Part shown: in pieces, positions 15,043 through 23,930 of the stretch
How positions within the stretch are numbered: position 1 is the first letter of the stretch
Layout of the letters: each line of letters starts with the position of its first letter
Notes under the pieces: generated by a model
Told to the model about the DNA's origin: nothing
The model's database searches: none
The model's input: only the letters and a program-made list of their open reading frames with translations
Source of the DNA: Spirosoma oryzicola
GTDB taxonomy: Bacteria; Bacteroidota; Bacteroidia; Cytophagales; Spirosomataceae
DNA length: 64,000 nucleotides
Assembly: GCF_021233055.1 (NCBI RefSeq)
Contig: NZ_CP089538.1
Coordinates: 2,310,501 to 2,374,500 of the forward strand
Direction of reading: 5' to 3'
Program-made: the position numbers and the translations under genes

Positions 15043-17187
15043 CTAGCTGTCCTGCGCCTGGGTCAACGCCTGTAGTTCGGGTAAGCCTTCCTGTTCGATC
15101 TGCGCTTCACGGTAAGCTTGAACGGCCTGTAAAAAGGCTTCGGCTTTCGCCACAAACTGAGTCGCAAATAGTTCGGACGGCTCCTGCTTATTGATGCTGA
15201 ACACCAGGGCTTTGAACTCACCATCGGTCTGGTGGAAATCGGGTTCGCCCAGGAACGTTTTGTCAAAGTCGCTCACAATGCCGTGTTGCGTGTTGGTGGG
15301 AACATCGCGGCTCATCAGAGCGGCTCTAGCTCCGGTGATAAACACATTGTAGGCATGGTAAAGTGCATCGGCCCAGCGTCCTCCGGTGTGGGCTTCACGC
15401 GCCCATCCCAGCTTCTCGTTTGCTTCGGTAAGCGTTGTCGCCACAAGGTCGATCAGCACACTGGCGCATTCGCCGATACCGACTTCCGTAACGTACTTTT
15501 CGGTATGATCCCAGTCGATGTAGTCGCTGTCAACGAGTGTTTTCAGATCCGCCAGCGGTTTGAGTAACTGGTAGAAGTAATTCTTTCCCTGACGAGCGTA
15601 GTAGTCGCTGTAGTATTCGCCGTCGAAGCTATTGGTTTCAAAATCCCGTAGTAATGCCCGTAGCGAGTGCGGACCGCGTTTGGTTGGAATTTTAATGACC
15701 TTGTCAGCAATCAACCCTTCACCTTTGCCATTGAAACCGCCACCGAGCAACACCTGTAAGGCGGGCAACACGTAAGCGCCGTTCTTGAGCGATGAGCCGT
15801 GGTAGCCAATGTTCGCCACCGAGTGCTGACCGCAACCGTTCATGCAACCCGAAATTTTGATCTTGATGTCATCGTTGAAAACCAGATCCGGAAATTCGTC
15901 GTGCATCATCTGTTCCAGCGCCCGCGTGATCCCGTAACTGCTCGAAATAGCCAGGTTACAGGTATCCGTGCCGGGGCAGGTCGTGATATCAGCGGTGGTG
16001 TCAAAACCGGGTTCAGCCAGGCCAAGCGCATCCAGTGCTTCGAAGACAGCAACAAGGTTCTCCGGACGAACGTACCGAAGCAGATAACCCTGGTTGACGG
16101 TTACGCGGATGTCGTCGGCTGCGTATTGCTTGACAATCTGCGCCAGGGACCGCGCCGTATCGGAATGCATATCGCCGAGGAGCACGCGCAGTTGAACCGC
16201 GTACCAGCCCGCCTGCTTTTGCTCAAACACGTTGGTTTTGAACCAAGTTTTCAGCTTAGGATTGTCACTCGATACCGTATAGTTGCTGGCCTCCGGGCGT
16301 CTCGGATACTGATCATCCACCGACCAGCGCGATGGGTCAATTGTAAACGCTTTGTTTTTTAACGCGGGCGTCTCTTCATCGACACGACGGAGCAATTCCT
16401 CTAAACCAATGTCGTTAAGCAGGTATTTCATCCGGGCTTTGTGCCGCTTTTGTCGCTCACCGTACCGGTCAAATACCCGAATCACTCCTTCGATGAACGG
16501 AATTACCCGCTCTTCTTCCAGAAACTCAGTAGCCGTTTGGGCCGGAAAAGGTTGAGCCCCGAGACCACCGCCCAAAAGCACTTTAAAGCCACGCTTCCCA
16601 TGCTGAGTGCGCGGGATTAGACCGACATCGTGCATATAGCCGTAGGCCGAATCGCTCTCGCTGGACGAAACCGATATTTTGAATTTCCGACCCATATCCT
16701 GGCAAATCGGGTTGCGCAGGAAATAATCGAAAATTGAATACGCGTAGGGGGTAATGTCAAACGGTTCGGTTGGATCGACGCCAGCGCGTGCCGAACCCGT
16801 CACGTTACGGACTGTGTTACCGCAGGCTTCCTTTAACGTGATACCCGCATCTTCAAGATCGGCCCAAAGCTGTGGGGAATCAGCCAGCTTAACGAAGTGA
16901 AGCTGAATATCCTGACGGGTAGTAGCATGTAAATTGCCCGTTGCAAACTTATCCGACAGATCGGCGATGCGGGTGAGCTGGTCAGCCGTGATCCGTCCGT
17001 GCGGAAGCTTGATGCGGATCATCTGAACGCCCGGTTGCCGCTGACCATAAATCCCTCGCGTAAGCCGAAATTTACGGAAGGCTTCGTCGGCTATATTGCC
17101 TGACTGGAATGAGCTAATCTTTTTTTCCAGATCAAGGATATCGCGCCGAGCGGCTTCACTAACGTTATCGGTAAGGCGGATGGACAT
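15043..17187 (-). CDS. siroheme sulfite (or nitrite) reductase with C-terminal HEPN-like domain
   Basis: Assimilatory siroheme/[4Fe-4S] reductase of 714 residues, reducing sulfite to sulfide. The two ferredoxin-like half domains and two siroheme-binding domains carry the cluster cysteines C404, C410, C448 and C452 (TCPGTDTC and SGCMNGCG). An additional ~140-residue helical tail (LVATTLTEANEKLGW, ADALYHAYNVFITGARAAL, NTQHGIVSDFDKTFL) resembles a HEPN domain. Context with cysH, cysD, cysN and cobA favours sulfite over nitrite as substrate. No NADPH-flavoprotein subunit is nearby, so ferredoxin or another donor is likely. Confidence 0.9.
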   Translation of the reverse strand: MSIRLTDNVSEAARRDILDLEKKISSFQSGNIADEAFRKFRLTRGIYGQRQPGVQMIRIKLPHGRITADQLTRIADLSDKFATGNLHATTRQDIQLHFVKLADSPQLWADLEDAGITLKEACGNTVRNVTGSARAGVDPTEPFDITPYAYSIFDYFLRNPICQDMGRKFKISVSSSESDSAYGYMHDVGLIPRTQHGKRGFKVLLGGGLGAQPFPAQTATEFLEEERVIPFIEGVIRVFDRYGERQKRHKARMKYLLNDIGLEELLRRVDEETPALKNKAFTIDPSRWSVDDQYPRRPEASNYTVSSDNPKLKTWFKTNVFEQKQAGWYAVQLRVLLGDMHSDTARSLAQIVKQYAADDIRVTVNQGYLLRYVRPENLVAVFEALDALGLAEPGFDTTADITTCPGTDTCNLAISSSYGITRALEQMMHDEFPDLVFNDDIKIKISGCMNGCGQHSVANIGYHGSSLKNGAYVLPALQVLLGGGFNGKGEGLIADKVIKIPTKRGPHSLRALLRDFETNSFDGEYYSDYYARQGKNYFYQLLKPLADLKTLVDSDYIDWDHTEKYVTEVGIGECASVLIDLVATTLTEANEKLGWAREAHTGGRWADALYHAYNVFITGARAALMSRDVPTNTQHGIVSDFDKTFLGEPDFHQTDGEFKALVFSINKQEPSELFATQFVAKAEAFLQAVQAYREAQIEQEGLPELQALTQAQDS

Positions 17188-17224
17188 AACTACTATTGTC
17201 TATAGATTTAATCAACTAATACAG

Positions 17225-17252
17225 TTAAACAAAACGCCGTTTTACCGGCGTT
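17225..17252 (-). terminator. terminator between cysN and sir
   Basis: On the minus strand AACGCCG-GTAAA-CGGCGTT followed by TTGTTT. It suggests that most cysN transcripts stop here and that sir-cobA are read through or have their own promoter. Confidence 0.7.
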
Positions 17253-17257
17253 CTATC

Positions 17258-17331
17258 ATTGTACAATAATAAAGCAAATTCACCTGACTTAAGTTCAGGG
17301 GTTGTATAGCTATTCGTTATGGACGATAACG
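17258..17331. promoter_or_regulatory. three palindromes between cysN and sir
   Basis: ATTGTACAAT (17258-17267) is a perfect 10-bp palindrome; CCTGACTTAAGTTCAGG (17283-17299) is near-perfect; CGTTAT-GGACG-ATAACG (17315-17331) has 6-bp arms. They stand in series ahead of the terminator at 17225. They could be operators for the sir-cobA promoter or RNA structures ending the cysN message. Confidence 0.5.
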
Positions 17332-17336
17332 GTTTG

Positions 17337-18605
17337 TTATAACGATTCGCCAGTCAGCATTAAGGCTCCCACAGTTACGTTTGACGTTTCGTCGATCAGA
17401 ATCGCGCCACCCGTTGCGCGATTCTGGGCATACGGATCGAAGCTGACCGGTTGAGCCGTACGAAGAACGACTTTAGCCAGATCGTTGAGCTTCAGGCTTT
17501 CTACGCCTTCCGTTTCCTCGTAGGTATTGACGTTCAGTTGATATGCAATTTCACGAACCGAGCAGCGGGTGCGGGCCGTGCCGACTTGCAGGACGTACTT
17601 ATTACCCGCTTTAAATTCTTTGGTATCCATCCAGCATAGCATCGCTTCCACATTCTGGCTGCTGATCGGCTGGCTATCGGAACGGACAATGAGGTCACCC
17701 CGGCTGATGTCGACATCCGTAGCCAGATGCAAAACAACCGACATGGGTGTAGCCGCTTCATCGAGTTGTTTCTCCGCTATCTCAATGGCGTCAATGGTCG
17801 ATGTTTCGCCGGAGGGCAGTACCGTAATGGAATCCCCTTTTCGGAACGTACCACTGGTGATTTTACCAGCATACCCCCGGTAATCGTGCAGTTCGGCGGT
17901 CTGTGGGCGAATGACGTACTGAACGGGAAAACGTGCAGGATGATGGTCTTCGGTTTCGCCATCAACAGCGTCGTTGATCGTTACCGTTTCCAGGTGCTCT
18001 AGGAGAGTCGGTCCTTCGTACCAGGTCATCGCCGTTGATTTGTCAACGACGTTATCGCCGTTGAGCGCGCTCATTGGAATGTACGATACCTGATGAACGT
18101 TTAGTTTCTGAGCTAGCTCGGCGTAGTGAATGCAAATGTCAGAAAACACATCCTGCGAATAATCGACCAGATCCATTTTGTTGATCGCCACGACGATGTG
18201 CGGAATACCCAACAGCGAAGCAATCAGAGAGTGCCGACGCGTTTGTTCAACGACGCCGTGACGCGCATCGACCAGGACAATAGCCAACTGGCAATTCGAC
18301 GCACCCGTTACCATGTTGCGGGTGTATTGAATATGGCCCGGCGCATCGACAATAATAAACTTACGATTCGGCGTCTGGAAATAACGGTAGGCAACGTCAA
18401 TCGTAATACCTTGTTCCCGCTCGGAACGCAGACCGTCTGTCAGCAGGGCGAGGTCAATTTCACCGTCATCGCGGCTTTTGCTTGCTCGTTCGATTGCTTC
18501 AAGCTGGTCGGCTAAAATGGACTTGGAGTCGTAGAGAAGCCGTCCAATAAGGGTACTTTTGCCGTCGTCAACTGAACCGGCGGTTATAAATCGGAGGAGA
18601 TCCAT
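17337..18605 (-). CDS. cysN: sulfate adenylyltransferase subunit 1 (GTPase)
   Basis: The 422-residue EF-Tu-like GTPase is the regulatory subunit of ATP sulfurylase; it couples GTP hydrolysis to adenosine 5'-phosphosulfate synthesis by CysD. GTPase motifs are GSVDDGKST (residues 10-18), DAPGHIQYTRNM and NKMDLVD, followed by two beta-barrel domains. No APS kinase (CysC) domain is fused at the C-terminus, consistent with an APS-reducing pathway. It lies 99 bp downstream of cysD. Confidence 0.96.
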   Translation of the reverse strand: MDLLRFITAGSVDDGKSTLIGRLLYDSKSILADQLEAIERASKSRDDGEIDLALLTDGLRSEREQGITIDVAYRYFQTPNRKFIIVDAPGHIQYTRNMVTGASNCQLAIVLVDARHGVVEQTRRHSLIASLLGIPHIVVAINKMDLVDYSQDVFSDICIHYAELAQKLNVHQVSYIPMSALNGDNVVDKSTAMTWYEGPTLLEHLETVTINDAVDGETEDHHPARFPVQYVIRPQTAELHDYRGYAGKITSGTFRKGDSITVLPSGETSTIDAIEIAEKQLDEAATPMSVVLHLATDVDISRGDLIVRSDSQPISSQNVEAMLCWMDTKEFKAGNKYVLQVGTARTRCSVREIAYQLNVNTYEETEGVESLKLNDLAKVVLRTAQPVSFDPYAQNRATGGAILIDETSNVTVGALMLTGESL

Positions 18606-18704
18606 TTACTCAGTGGGTGATTTCGTGAATAAACAATTGAGCGAATTAGTGACTGAGGTTTATACCGACAATCCCATATACACTCAATTACTCATGCACA
18701 GTTG

Positions 18705-19613
18705 TCAAAAATAGCCGCCTTTTTTGCGGTCTTCCATGGCCGCTTCGGATAGCTGGTCGTCCATGCGGGTTTCGCCCCGTTCGGAGATGCGTGTGGCCTG
18801 AATTTCGTCAATAACGGCATCGAGCGTATCAGCCTGCGATTCGGAAGCTGCCGTGCACGAAATGTCACCGACGGTTCGGAAACGTACTCGGCGGGTCACC
18901 AGTTGATCGTCGGCCTCGGGTTTGATAACTCCGCCCGCCGTTGCCATCAGCTTGCCATCACGAATCAGCAGTTCGCGCTCGTGGGCAAAATAGATGCTGG
19001 GCAACGCTATTTTTTCGCGACGAATGTAATTCCAGACGTCGAGTTCAGTCCAGTTCGAGATCGGGAATACGCGTACGTTTTCGCCTTTGTGAATGCGACC
19101 GTTGTAGAGGTTCCAAAGTTCGGGGCGCTGCCGCTTGGGATCCCAGGAGCCGAACTCATCGCGGACCGAGAAAACACGTTCTTTGGCCCGCGCTTTTTCT
19201 TCATCCCGACGGGCACCGCCGATGCAGGCATCGAACTCAAATTCTTCGATGGTATCGAGCAGTGTGAAGGTCTGCAAGCCATTACGCGTCGCGTTTCGGC
19301 CGGTGGGTTCCTTTAATTTCTTTTCGCGAATGGTATCTTCAACGTACCGAACAATAAGCTTCTCACCGATCTGCTCGGCCAGATTATCCCGAAAGTCAAG
19401 GGCTTCCTGGAAGTTATGGCCTGTATCGATGTGTACCAGCGGAAACGGAAGCTTACCCGGCCGAAAGGCTTTCAGCGCCAGATGCACCAGGGTAATAGAA
19501 TCTTTGCCGCCGGAAAACAGCAGGGCGGGGCGCTCAAACTGCCCGGCGACCTCACGCATGATGTGGATGGCTTCCGATTCGAGCTGATCTAGATAATCTA
19601 ACTTCATTGTCAT
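18705..19613 (-). CDS. cysD: sulfate adenylyltransferase subunit 2
   Basis: The 302-residue PP-loop ATPase forms APS from sulfate and ATP. It has LLFSGGKDSITLVHLAL (PP-loop), FPLVHIDTGHNF, GGARRDEEKARAKER and the conserved end MEDRKKGGYF. I chose the ATG at 19613, which gives the length of E. coli CysD; a longer frame upstream adds residues without family similarity, and another ATG lies two codons later. It follows cysH by about 57 bp. Confidence 0.96.
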   Translation of the reverse strand: MTMKLDYLDQLESEAIHIMREVAGQFERPALLFSGGKDSITLVHLALKAFRPGKLPFPLVHIDTGHNFQEALDFRDNLAEQIGEKLIVRYVEDTIREKKLKEPTGRNATRNGLQTFTLLDTIEEFEFDACIGGARRDEEKARAKERVFSVRDEFGSWDPKRQRPELWNLYNGRIHKGENVRVFPISNWTELDVWNYIRREKIALPSIYFAHERELLIRDGKLMATAGGVIKPEADDQLVTRRVRFRTVGDISCTAASESQADTLDAVIDEIQATRISERGETRMDDQLSEAAMEDRKKGGYF

Positions 19614-19670
19614 TGTATGGTCATAGGTGTCACTTGCCGGCGCTAGTACGTATAGCAACAACTGAACGAC

Positions 19671-20405
19671 TTATGGTTTGAATGCTTCCTCGTGCGTGTG
19701 TAAGCCACACTCTTTCTTGGAGTTATCTTCCCACCACCAGCGGCCAGCGCGGAAATCTTCGCCGGGTTGGATGGCGCGGGTACAGGGCTGGCAACCAATG
19801 CTGACAAATCCCCGGTCATGGAGCGGATTATACGGTACGTTGTGCTCTTTTACGTACTGCTTTACTTCCTCAAATGTCCAGTCGAGTATCGGGTGGAATT
19901 TGAACAAATCGTGGGCAGCGTCCCATTCCACCTGCGTCATCGCCTGGCGATTGGCCGATTGCTCCGCCCGAATACCCGTAATCCAGATTTTATTGCCTTT
20001 AAGCGCCCGGTTCAGGGGCTCTACTTTACGGATGCCACAGCATTCTTTCCGGTTTTCGACGGAATCGTACATGCTATAAGGACCTTTGTCGGTCATCAGT
20101 TTCTCAATAGCGTCGGCCTTTGGGAAATAGGTTTCGATTTTGGCTCCGTAGCGGTCGTTTGTTTTTTTCCAGACAGAATACGTTTCCGAAAACATCCGAC
20201 CCGTATCGAGCGTGAAGATCTTGATCGGAATGTCGTTTGCCAGGATTAGATCGGTGATGACCTGATCCTCATAGCCCAGACTGGTCGAGAAAATAACTTC
20301 GCCAGGGTATAAGTGGGCCAGTGTACGCAGGGCTTCGACACTGCTCAATCCCTGTAGCCGCTCGCTCAGGCTCTCGAGCGTATAGGAGGTGGGTTCCGCA
20401 ATCAT
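19671..20405 (-). CDS. cysH: adenylylsulfate (APS) reductase, assimilatory
   Basis: The 244-residue protein reduces activated sulfate to sulfite. It has the PP-loop-related start (GEVIFSTSLGYEDQVI), ECCGIRKVEPL, HPILDWTFEEV and the C-terminal KECGLH with the nucleophile Cys233. The extra cysteines C122-C123 and C205/C208 form the CC...CxxC pattern that binds a [4Fe-4S] cluster in APS-specific enzymes and is missing from PAPS-specific ones. This agrees with the lack of cysC nearby. Its ATG overlaps the stop of the preceding Gfo/Idh gene by 4 bp. Confidence 0.93.
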   Translation of the reverse strand: MIAEPTSYTLESLSERLQGLSSVEALRTLAHLYPGEVIFSTSLGYEDQVITDLILANDIPIKIFTLDTGRMFSETYSVWKKTNDRYGAKIETYFPKADAIEKLMTDKGPYSMYDSVENRKECCGIRKVEPLNRALKGNKIWITGIRAEQSANRQAMTQVEWDAAHDLFKFHPILDWTFEEVKQYVKEHNVPYNPLHDRGFVSIGCQPCTRAIQPGEDFRAGRWWWEDNSKKECGLHTHEEAFKP

Positions 20406-21511
20406 AATTTCTGCTTTAAGGACACAGCCTTGCCGGTTTTAGCCGATTGGCGGGCCGCATCCAGGATTTCCATAACAATCAGGTTGTTCTCTAATGACGT
20501 TAATTCGTCGGGTTTAGTTTCCCCACGAAGCAGGCTGGCGAAATACGCAAATGGGTCAGCAGCAGGGGCATCCGTTGGCGCGGCTTCCAGCGAACGTTCG
20601 GCTTTGTCGTCCTTCCGACGAAGCCGCATTCGGGTGCCGTCCACGGTAAAAACGTAGCCTGTTTGGCCGTACACTTCCATATCCTTGCGGCTAAAGGGCC
20701 AGTTCCAGGAAGCCTGAATAATGGTCTGCGTTTTCGGATAGGTCAGAATGATGGTTGCCTCGTCATCGACCTTCGGATAAATGTCCGGCTTGATCTGCTG
20801 CGTTACGGCCATCACCGACAGAGGGCGCTGATTCCGCAGCAGCCAGGTCGATAGGTTGGCACCGTAACAACCAAAATCAAACAATGCACCCGCTCCGTTG
20901 GTAGCCGGGTCGGTCAGCCAGTCGAGAAATTCCTTGTTGACGTTGATCTCCTTCGGCCCCTGATGCCCATCGTGAACGACGATCTTGCGCAAATCGCCAA
21001 TGGCTTTTTCCGAATTAGCCAAGGCGAACGCCTTGTGATTGCTACCGTACCAGGTCGTTTCGTAATTCGTCAGCAGTTGGACGCTATGCTTTTTGGCCAG
21101 CGATCCCATCTGTTGGGCGTCGGCAAAACTGGTTGCCAGTGGTTTCTCAACCATCACGTGAATGCCGCGTGGTGCACAAGCCTCTACCGTTTTCTTATGA
21201 TCGACAATCCGGCCAAAATCCGTAACGGCTTCGGGCTTAGTCTTGTCCAGCATTTCGGCGATGGTTGGATAAACCAGGCTCATGCTGTATCCATACTGCT
21301 TGGCAAATCGCTCGGCCAGTTCCCGGTTTGGTTCGGCAATGCCTACAATTTCAACGTCGGTCTGTTTTTGCCGAAACGCCTTGTTGAGAATGCCGTGTAC
21401 ATGCGAGTGTACCAAGCCCACGATCCCAATGCGAATCGGTTTTTTCGGAGATTGACCGTTCGTCAGGAGGCTCATAAGCAGGAAAGCGATGTACAGCGGA
21501 ATTCGCACCAT
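20402..21511 (-). CDS. exported Gfo/Idh/MocA family oxidoreductase
   Basis: The 369-residue protein starts with a signal peptide (IPLYIAFLLMSLLTNGQS) and then the Rossmann motif IRIGIVGLVHSHVHGIL, VMVEKPLATSFADAQ (the EKP motif of the family) and a C-terminal alpha/beta domain (GALFDFGCYGANLSTWLL). Family members oxidise or reduce sugars and cyclitols with NAD(P). It stands in the middle of the sulfur cluster, 11 bp after metZ and overlapping cysH by 4 bp, so it is very probably co-transcribed; its link to sulfur metabolism is unknown. NAD(P) use outside the cytoplasm would need a bound cofactor. Confidence 0.85.
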   Translation of the reverse strand: MVRIPLYIAFLLMSLLTNGQSPKKPIRIGIVGLVHSHVHGILNKAFRQKQTDVEIVGIAEPNRELAERFAKQYGYSMSLVYPTIAEMLDKTKPEAVTDFGRIVDHKKTVEACAPRGIHVMVEKPLATSFADAQQMGSLAKKHSVQLLTNYETTWYGSNHKAFALANSEKAIGDLRKIVVHDGHQGPKEINVNKEFLDWLTDPATNGAGALFDFGCYGANLSTWLLRNQRPLSVMAVTQQIKPDIYPKVDDEATIILTYPKTQTIIQASWNWPFSRKDMEVYGQTGYVFTVDGTRMRLRRKDDKAERSLEAAPTDAPAADPFAYFASLLRGETKPDELTSLENNLIVMEILDAARQSAKTGKAVSLKQKL

Positions 21512-21522
21512 TCGTCAGGAGG

Positions 21523-22716
21523 TTAAGCAATCTTTTCTTTAACCACTTCCGCCGACTTTTCTACTGCTTGCGTAAAGTCAGCGATCAGATCGTCAATGGC
21601 TTCCAGGCCAACCGAAATGCGAATCAAACCGGGCGTAATGCCCAGAGCTGCTTTTTCGTCGGGTTTTAGTTTCGCGTGGGTCGTCGTGTTGGGATTAGTG
21701 ACAATCGTGCGCGAATCGCCAAGGTTCGAGGATAATGTCGGGATCGTAAGGGCATCGAAAAAAGCTTTCACCCGCTCAAAGCCACCTTCCAACTCGATGG
21801 TTACGATAGCACCACCCGCGTTCATCTGCCGTTTGGCCAGCTCATACTGAGGATGCGAAGGCAGGAACGGATATAACACCCGTTCTACGTCCGCGTGAGC
21901 GTCGAGCGCCTGAGCCAGTGCTAAGGCATTGCTGCAATGACGGTCCATCCGCAACTCCAGCGTTTCCAGACTTTTGGATAAAACCCAGGCGTTGAAGGGC
22001 GACAGCGATGGTCCCGTATGGCGGGCAAAGAATCGGATCTGTGCCATCAGGTCGGCCCGGCCAACCACGATTCCACCCAGTACGCGGCCTTGACCATCCA
22101 TGAATTTCGTCGCCGAATGCACTGATAAATCAGCACCAAAATCAATCGGCGTTTGCAGGATTGGCGTGGCAAAGCAGTTGTCGACGTTCAGAATAAAGCC
22201 GTACTTCTCTTTTAACCGACCCAGCATTTCCAGGTCAACTAATTCCAGACCCGGATTTGATGGCGTTTCCAGATAGACCATGCGCGTGTTGGGTTGCATT
22301 GCGGCTTCCCACTCCGCTTCACTAGCCGTCGCATCGACATACGTATGAGTGATGCCCCACTTGCTCAGAATCTGCGTGATAATCTGATGCGCTGATCCGA
22401 ATAACGCCCGACAAGCAACCAAATGATCGCCGGATTTTAGAATAGCGGCCATGCTGGCAAATACGGCGGCCATGCCGGTGCCCGTAGCAATGCCTTCTTC
22501 GGCATTTTCGAGCATACAAACCTTATCGACAAACTCCGTTACGTTTGGATTCGAGAAGCGGGAATAAATGTTGCCAGCTTCGGTTTCCTCGAATAAGGCT
22601 TTTCCCTGTTCGGCACTTTCAAAGGCAAAACTGGACGTTAGGTATAGGGGGACAGAATGCTCGCGATACTGCGATTTACCTGTTTGGGTACGGATCGCTT
22701 TGGTTTGTTTTTTCAT
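21523..22716 (-). CDS. metZ: O-succinylhomoserine sulfhydrylase (MetZ-type)
   Basis: The 397-residue Cys/Met metabolism PLP enzyme makes homocysteine from an activated homoserine and sulfide. The cofactor lysine is K204 in SATKFMDGQGR; the DGQGR segment after the lysine is typical of MetZ, and YLETPSNPGLELVD is conserved in the family. The substrate could also be O-acetylhomoserine; the homoserine acyltransferase is not in the window. Placement between the transporter and cysH shows that sulfide from this pathway is directed to methionine. Confidence 0.92.
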   Translation of the reverse strand: MKKQTKAIRTQTGKSQYREHSVPLYLTSSFAFESAEQGKALFEETEAGNIYSRFSNPNVTEFVDKVCMLENAEEGIATGTGMAAVFASMAAILKSGDHLVACRALFGSAHQIITQILSKWGITHTYVDATASEAEWEAAMQPNTRMVYLETPSNPGLELVDLEMLGRLKEKYGFILNVDNCFATPILQTPIDFGADLSVHSATKFMDGQGRVLGGIVVGRADLMAQIRFFARHTGPSLSPFNAWVLSKSLETLELRMDRHCSNALALAQALDAHADVERVLYPFLPSHPQYELAKRQMNAGGAIVTIELEGGFERVKAFFDALTIPTLSSNLGDSRTIVTNPNTTTHAKLKPDEKAALGITPGLIRISVGLEAIDDLIADFTQAVEKSAEVVKEKIA

Positions 22717-22761
22717 ACGGCGAATGAAATCGGCTTTCGAATACCGAGTCTGTAACGGACA

Positions 22762-23841
22762 CTAAAAGAACTTAATTATCTTCCGCAAACTTACGAGGAT
22801 TATAACAATTCCGACGAGAACCATCATGGTTTTGACGGGGAGTTTGCGGGACAGGTGAGCGGCTATCGGCGCAGCAATCATGCCACCCAGGATCAGCCCC
22901 AAAATAACCATCCCGTAATTATCCAGACCTGCGTAAAGGGCAAATACGACGGAAGAAGCGAACGAAACGAAAAACTCAGCCAGGTTGACAGAACCAATCG
23001 TGTAGCGTGGGTGGCGACCGGCGGCAATCAAGGTTGAGTTAACGATAGGACCCCAGCCACCACCGCCGATGGCGTCCACAAAACCACCGAACCAGGCCAG
23101 TAACCCGATCTTTCGAACCGGCTTTTTCTTGGTTTGCTTAGCCAGTGCTTTTTTTAGGATCAAAACGCCAAGAATCGCCGTGTAGACCGAAATGGCCGGA
23201 GACAGATAGTCGGCGATTATTTCCATATCCGACAGTTTGGTGATTAGGAAAGCACCCAGCGCTGCGCCAATAATGCCCGGAATCAGGACAATTTTGAAGA
23301 GCCGGTTGTTGACGTTGCCAAATTTGAGGTGCATGTAGCCCGATACACCGGAGGTGAAGATTTCGGAGCTGTGTACACTGGCCGTAGCAAAAACCGGACT
23401 GATACCAACGCTGGTCAGAAAGGTAGTGGCGGTAACACCATAAGCCATCCCCAGGGCACCGTCGATCATCTGAGCGACGAAGCCAGCGGCTATGAAGTAA
23501 AAAATGTCGGGGGTAATGTCAATCGCCTGTGCAATGACCGTTAACCGATCGAGGGTCAGGTAATCGAACACTAGATGACCCACAATCATCAGGGCGAGGG
23601 CCGCGAAAACGTAAATTGCAATTTCGGTGCGATTCCGTCGTCTGAGTAGCGGGTTACGAATCGACTCAGCCGTTACAACCTCAGCGTCGGGGAAAGCCAG
23701 TCGAAGTGCGTCGGCCTGCGCTTCCCGACGATTTATATCGCCTTGGATGCTGACTCGTAAGCCGTTAAGGTCAAATGGCAGTGAGGTAGTCGCGACTGCA
23801 TCACCGGCTGGCACTAGTCCGGCTTCGTCTTGGTTATTCAT
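22762..23841 (-). CDS. TauE/SafE family sulfite/sulfonate transporter
   Basis: The 359-residue inner-membrane protein belongs to the TauE/SafE (DUF81) family, proposed exporters or importers of sulfite, sulfonates and sulfate. After a hydrophilic N-terminal extension of about 72 residues come roughly eight or nine membrane spans, with MIDGALGMAYGVTATTFL and GGFVDAIGGGGWGPIVNS, the two inverted family repeats. First gene of the sulfur cluster; no SulP or ABC sulfate permease is present in the window, so it may be the sulfate/sulfite carrier. A Bacteroidota promoter and a leader hairpin lie upstream. Confidence 0.88.
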   Translation of the reverse strand: MNNQDEAGLVPAGDAVATTSLPFDLNGLRVSIQGDINRREAQADALRLAFPDAEVVTAESIRNPLLRRRNRTEIAIYVFAALALMIVGHLVFDYLTLDRLTVIAQAIDITPDIFYFIAAGFVAQMIDGALGMAYGVTATTFLTSVGISPVFATASVHSSEIFTSGVSGYMHLKFGNVNNRLFKIVLIPGIIGAALGAFLITKLSDMEIIADYLSPAISVYTAILGVLILKKALAKQTKKKPVRKIGLLAWFGGFVDAIGGGGWGPIVNSTLIAAGRHPRYTIGSVNLAEFFVSFASSVVFALYAGLDNYGMVILGLILGGMIAAPIAAHLSRKLPVKTMMVLVGIVIILVSLRKIIKFF

Positions 23842-23883
23842 AGTGTCTAAATCCTATCGACTTAATAGATTTATTTTCTTATG

Positions 23884-23911
23884 AAAAGCGGCACAATGAA
23901 GTGCCGCTTTT
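23884..23911 (-). promoter_or_regulatory. hairpin in the 5' leader of the sulfur operon
   Basis: Perfect 11-bp arms (23884-23894 and 23901-23911, AAAAGCGGCAC) around a 6-nt loop, between the predicted start site near 23925 and the ATG at 23841. On the minus strand it is followed by TTTTCAT, so it could act as a leader terminator, a stabiliser of the mRNA 5' end, or a binding site. Confidence 0.6.
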
Positions 23912-23930
23912 GCCGATGAAGAGAAGAACA

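Noticed and set aside
15043..17187. Dissimilatory sulfite reductase or respiratory nitrite reductase
   Set aside because: A single-polypeptide siroheme enzyme beside cysH, cysD, cysN and cobA indicates assimilation; no dsrB, dsrC or nrf genes are present.
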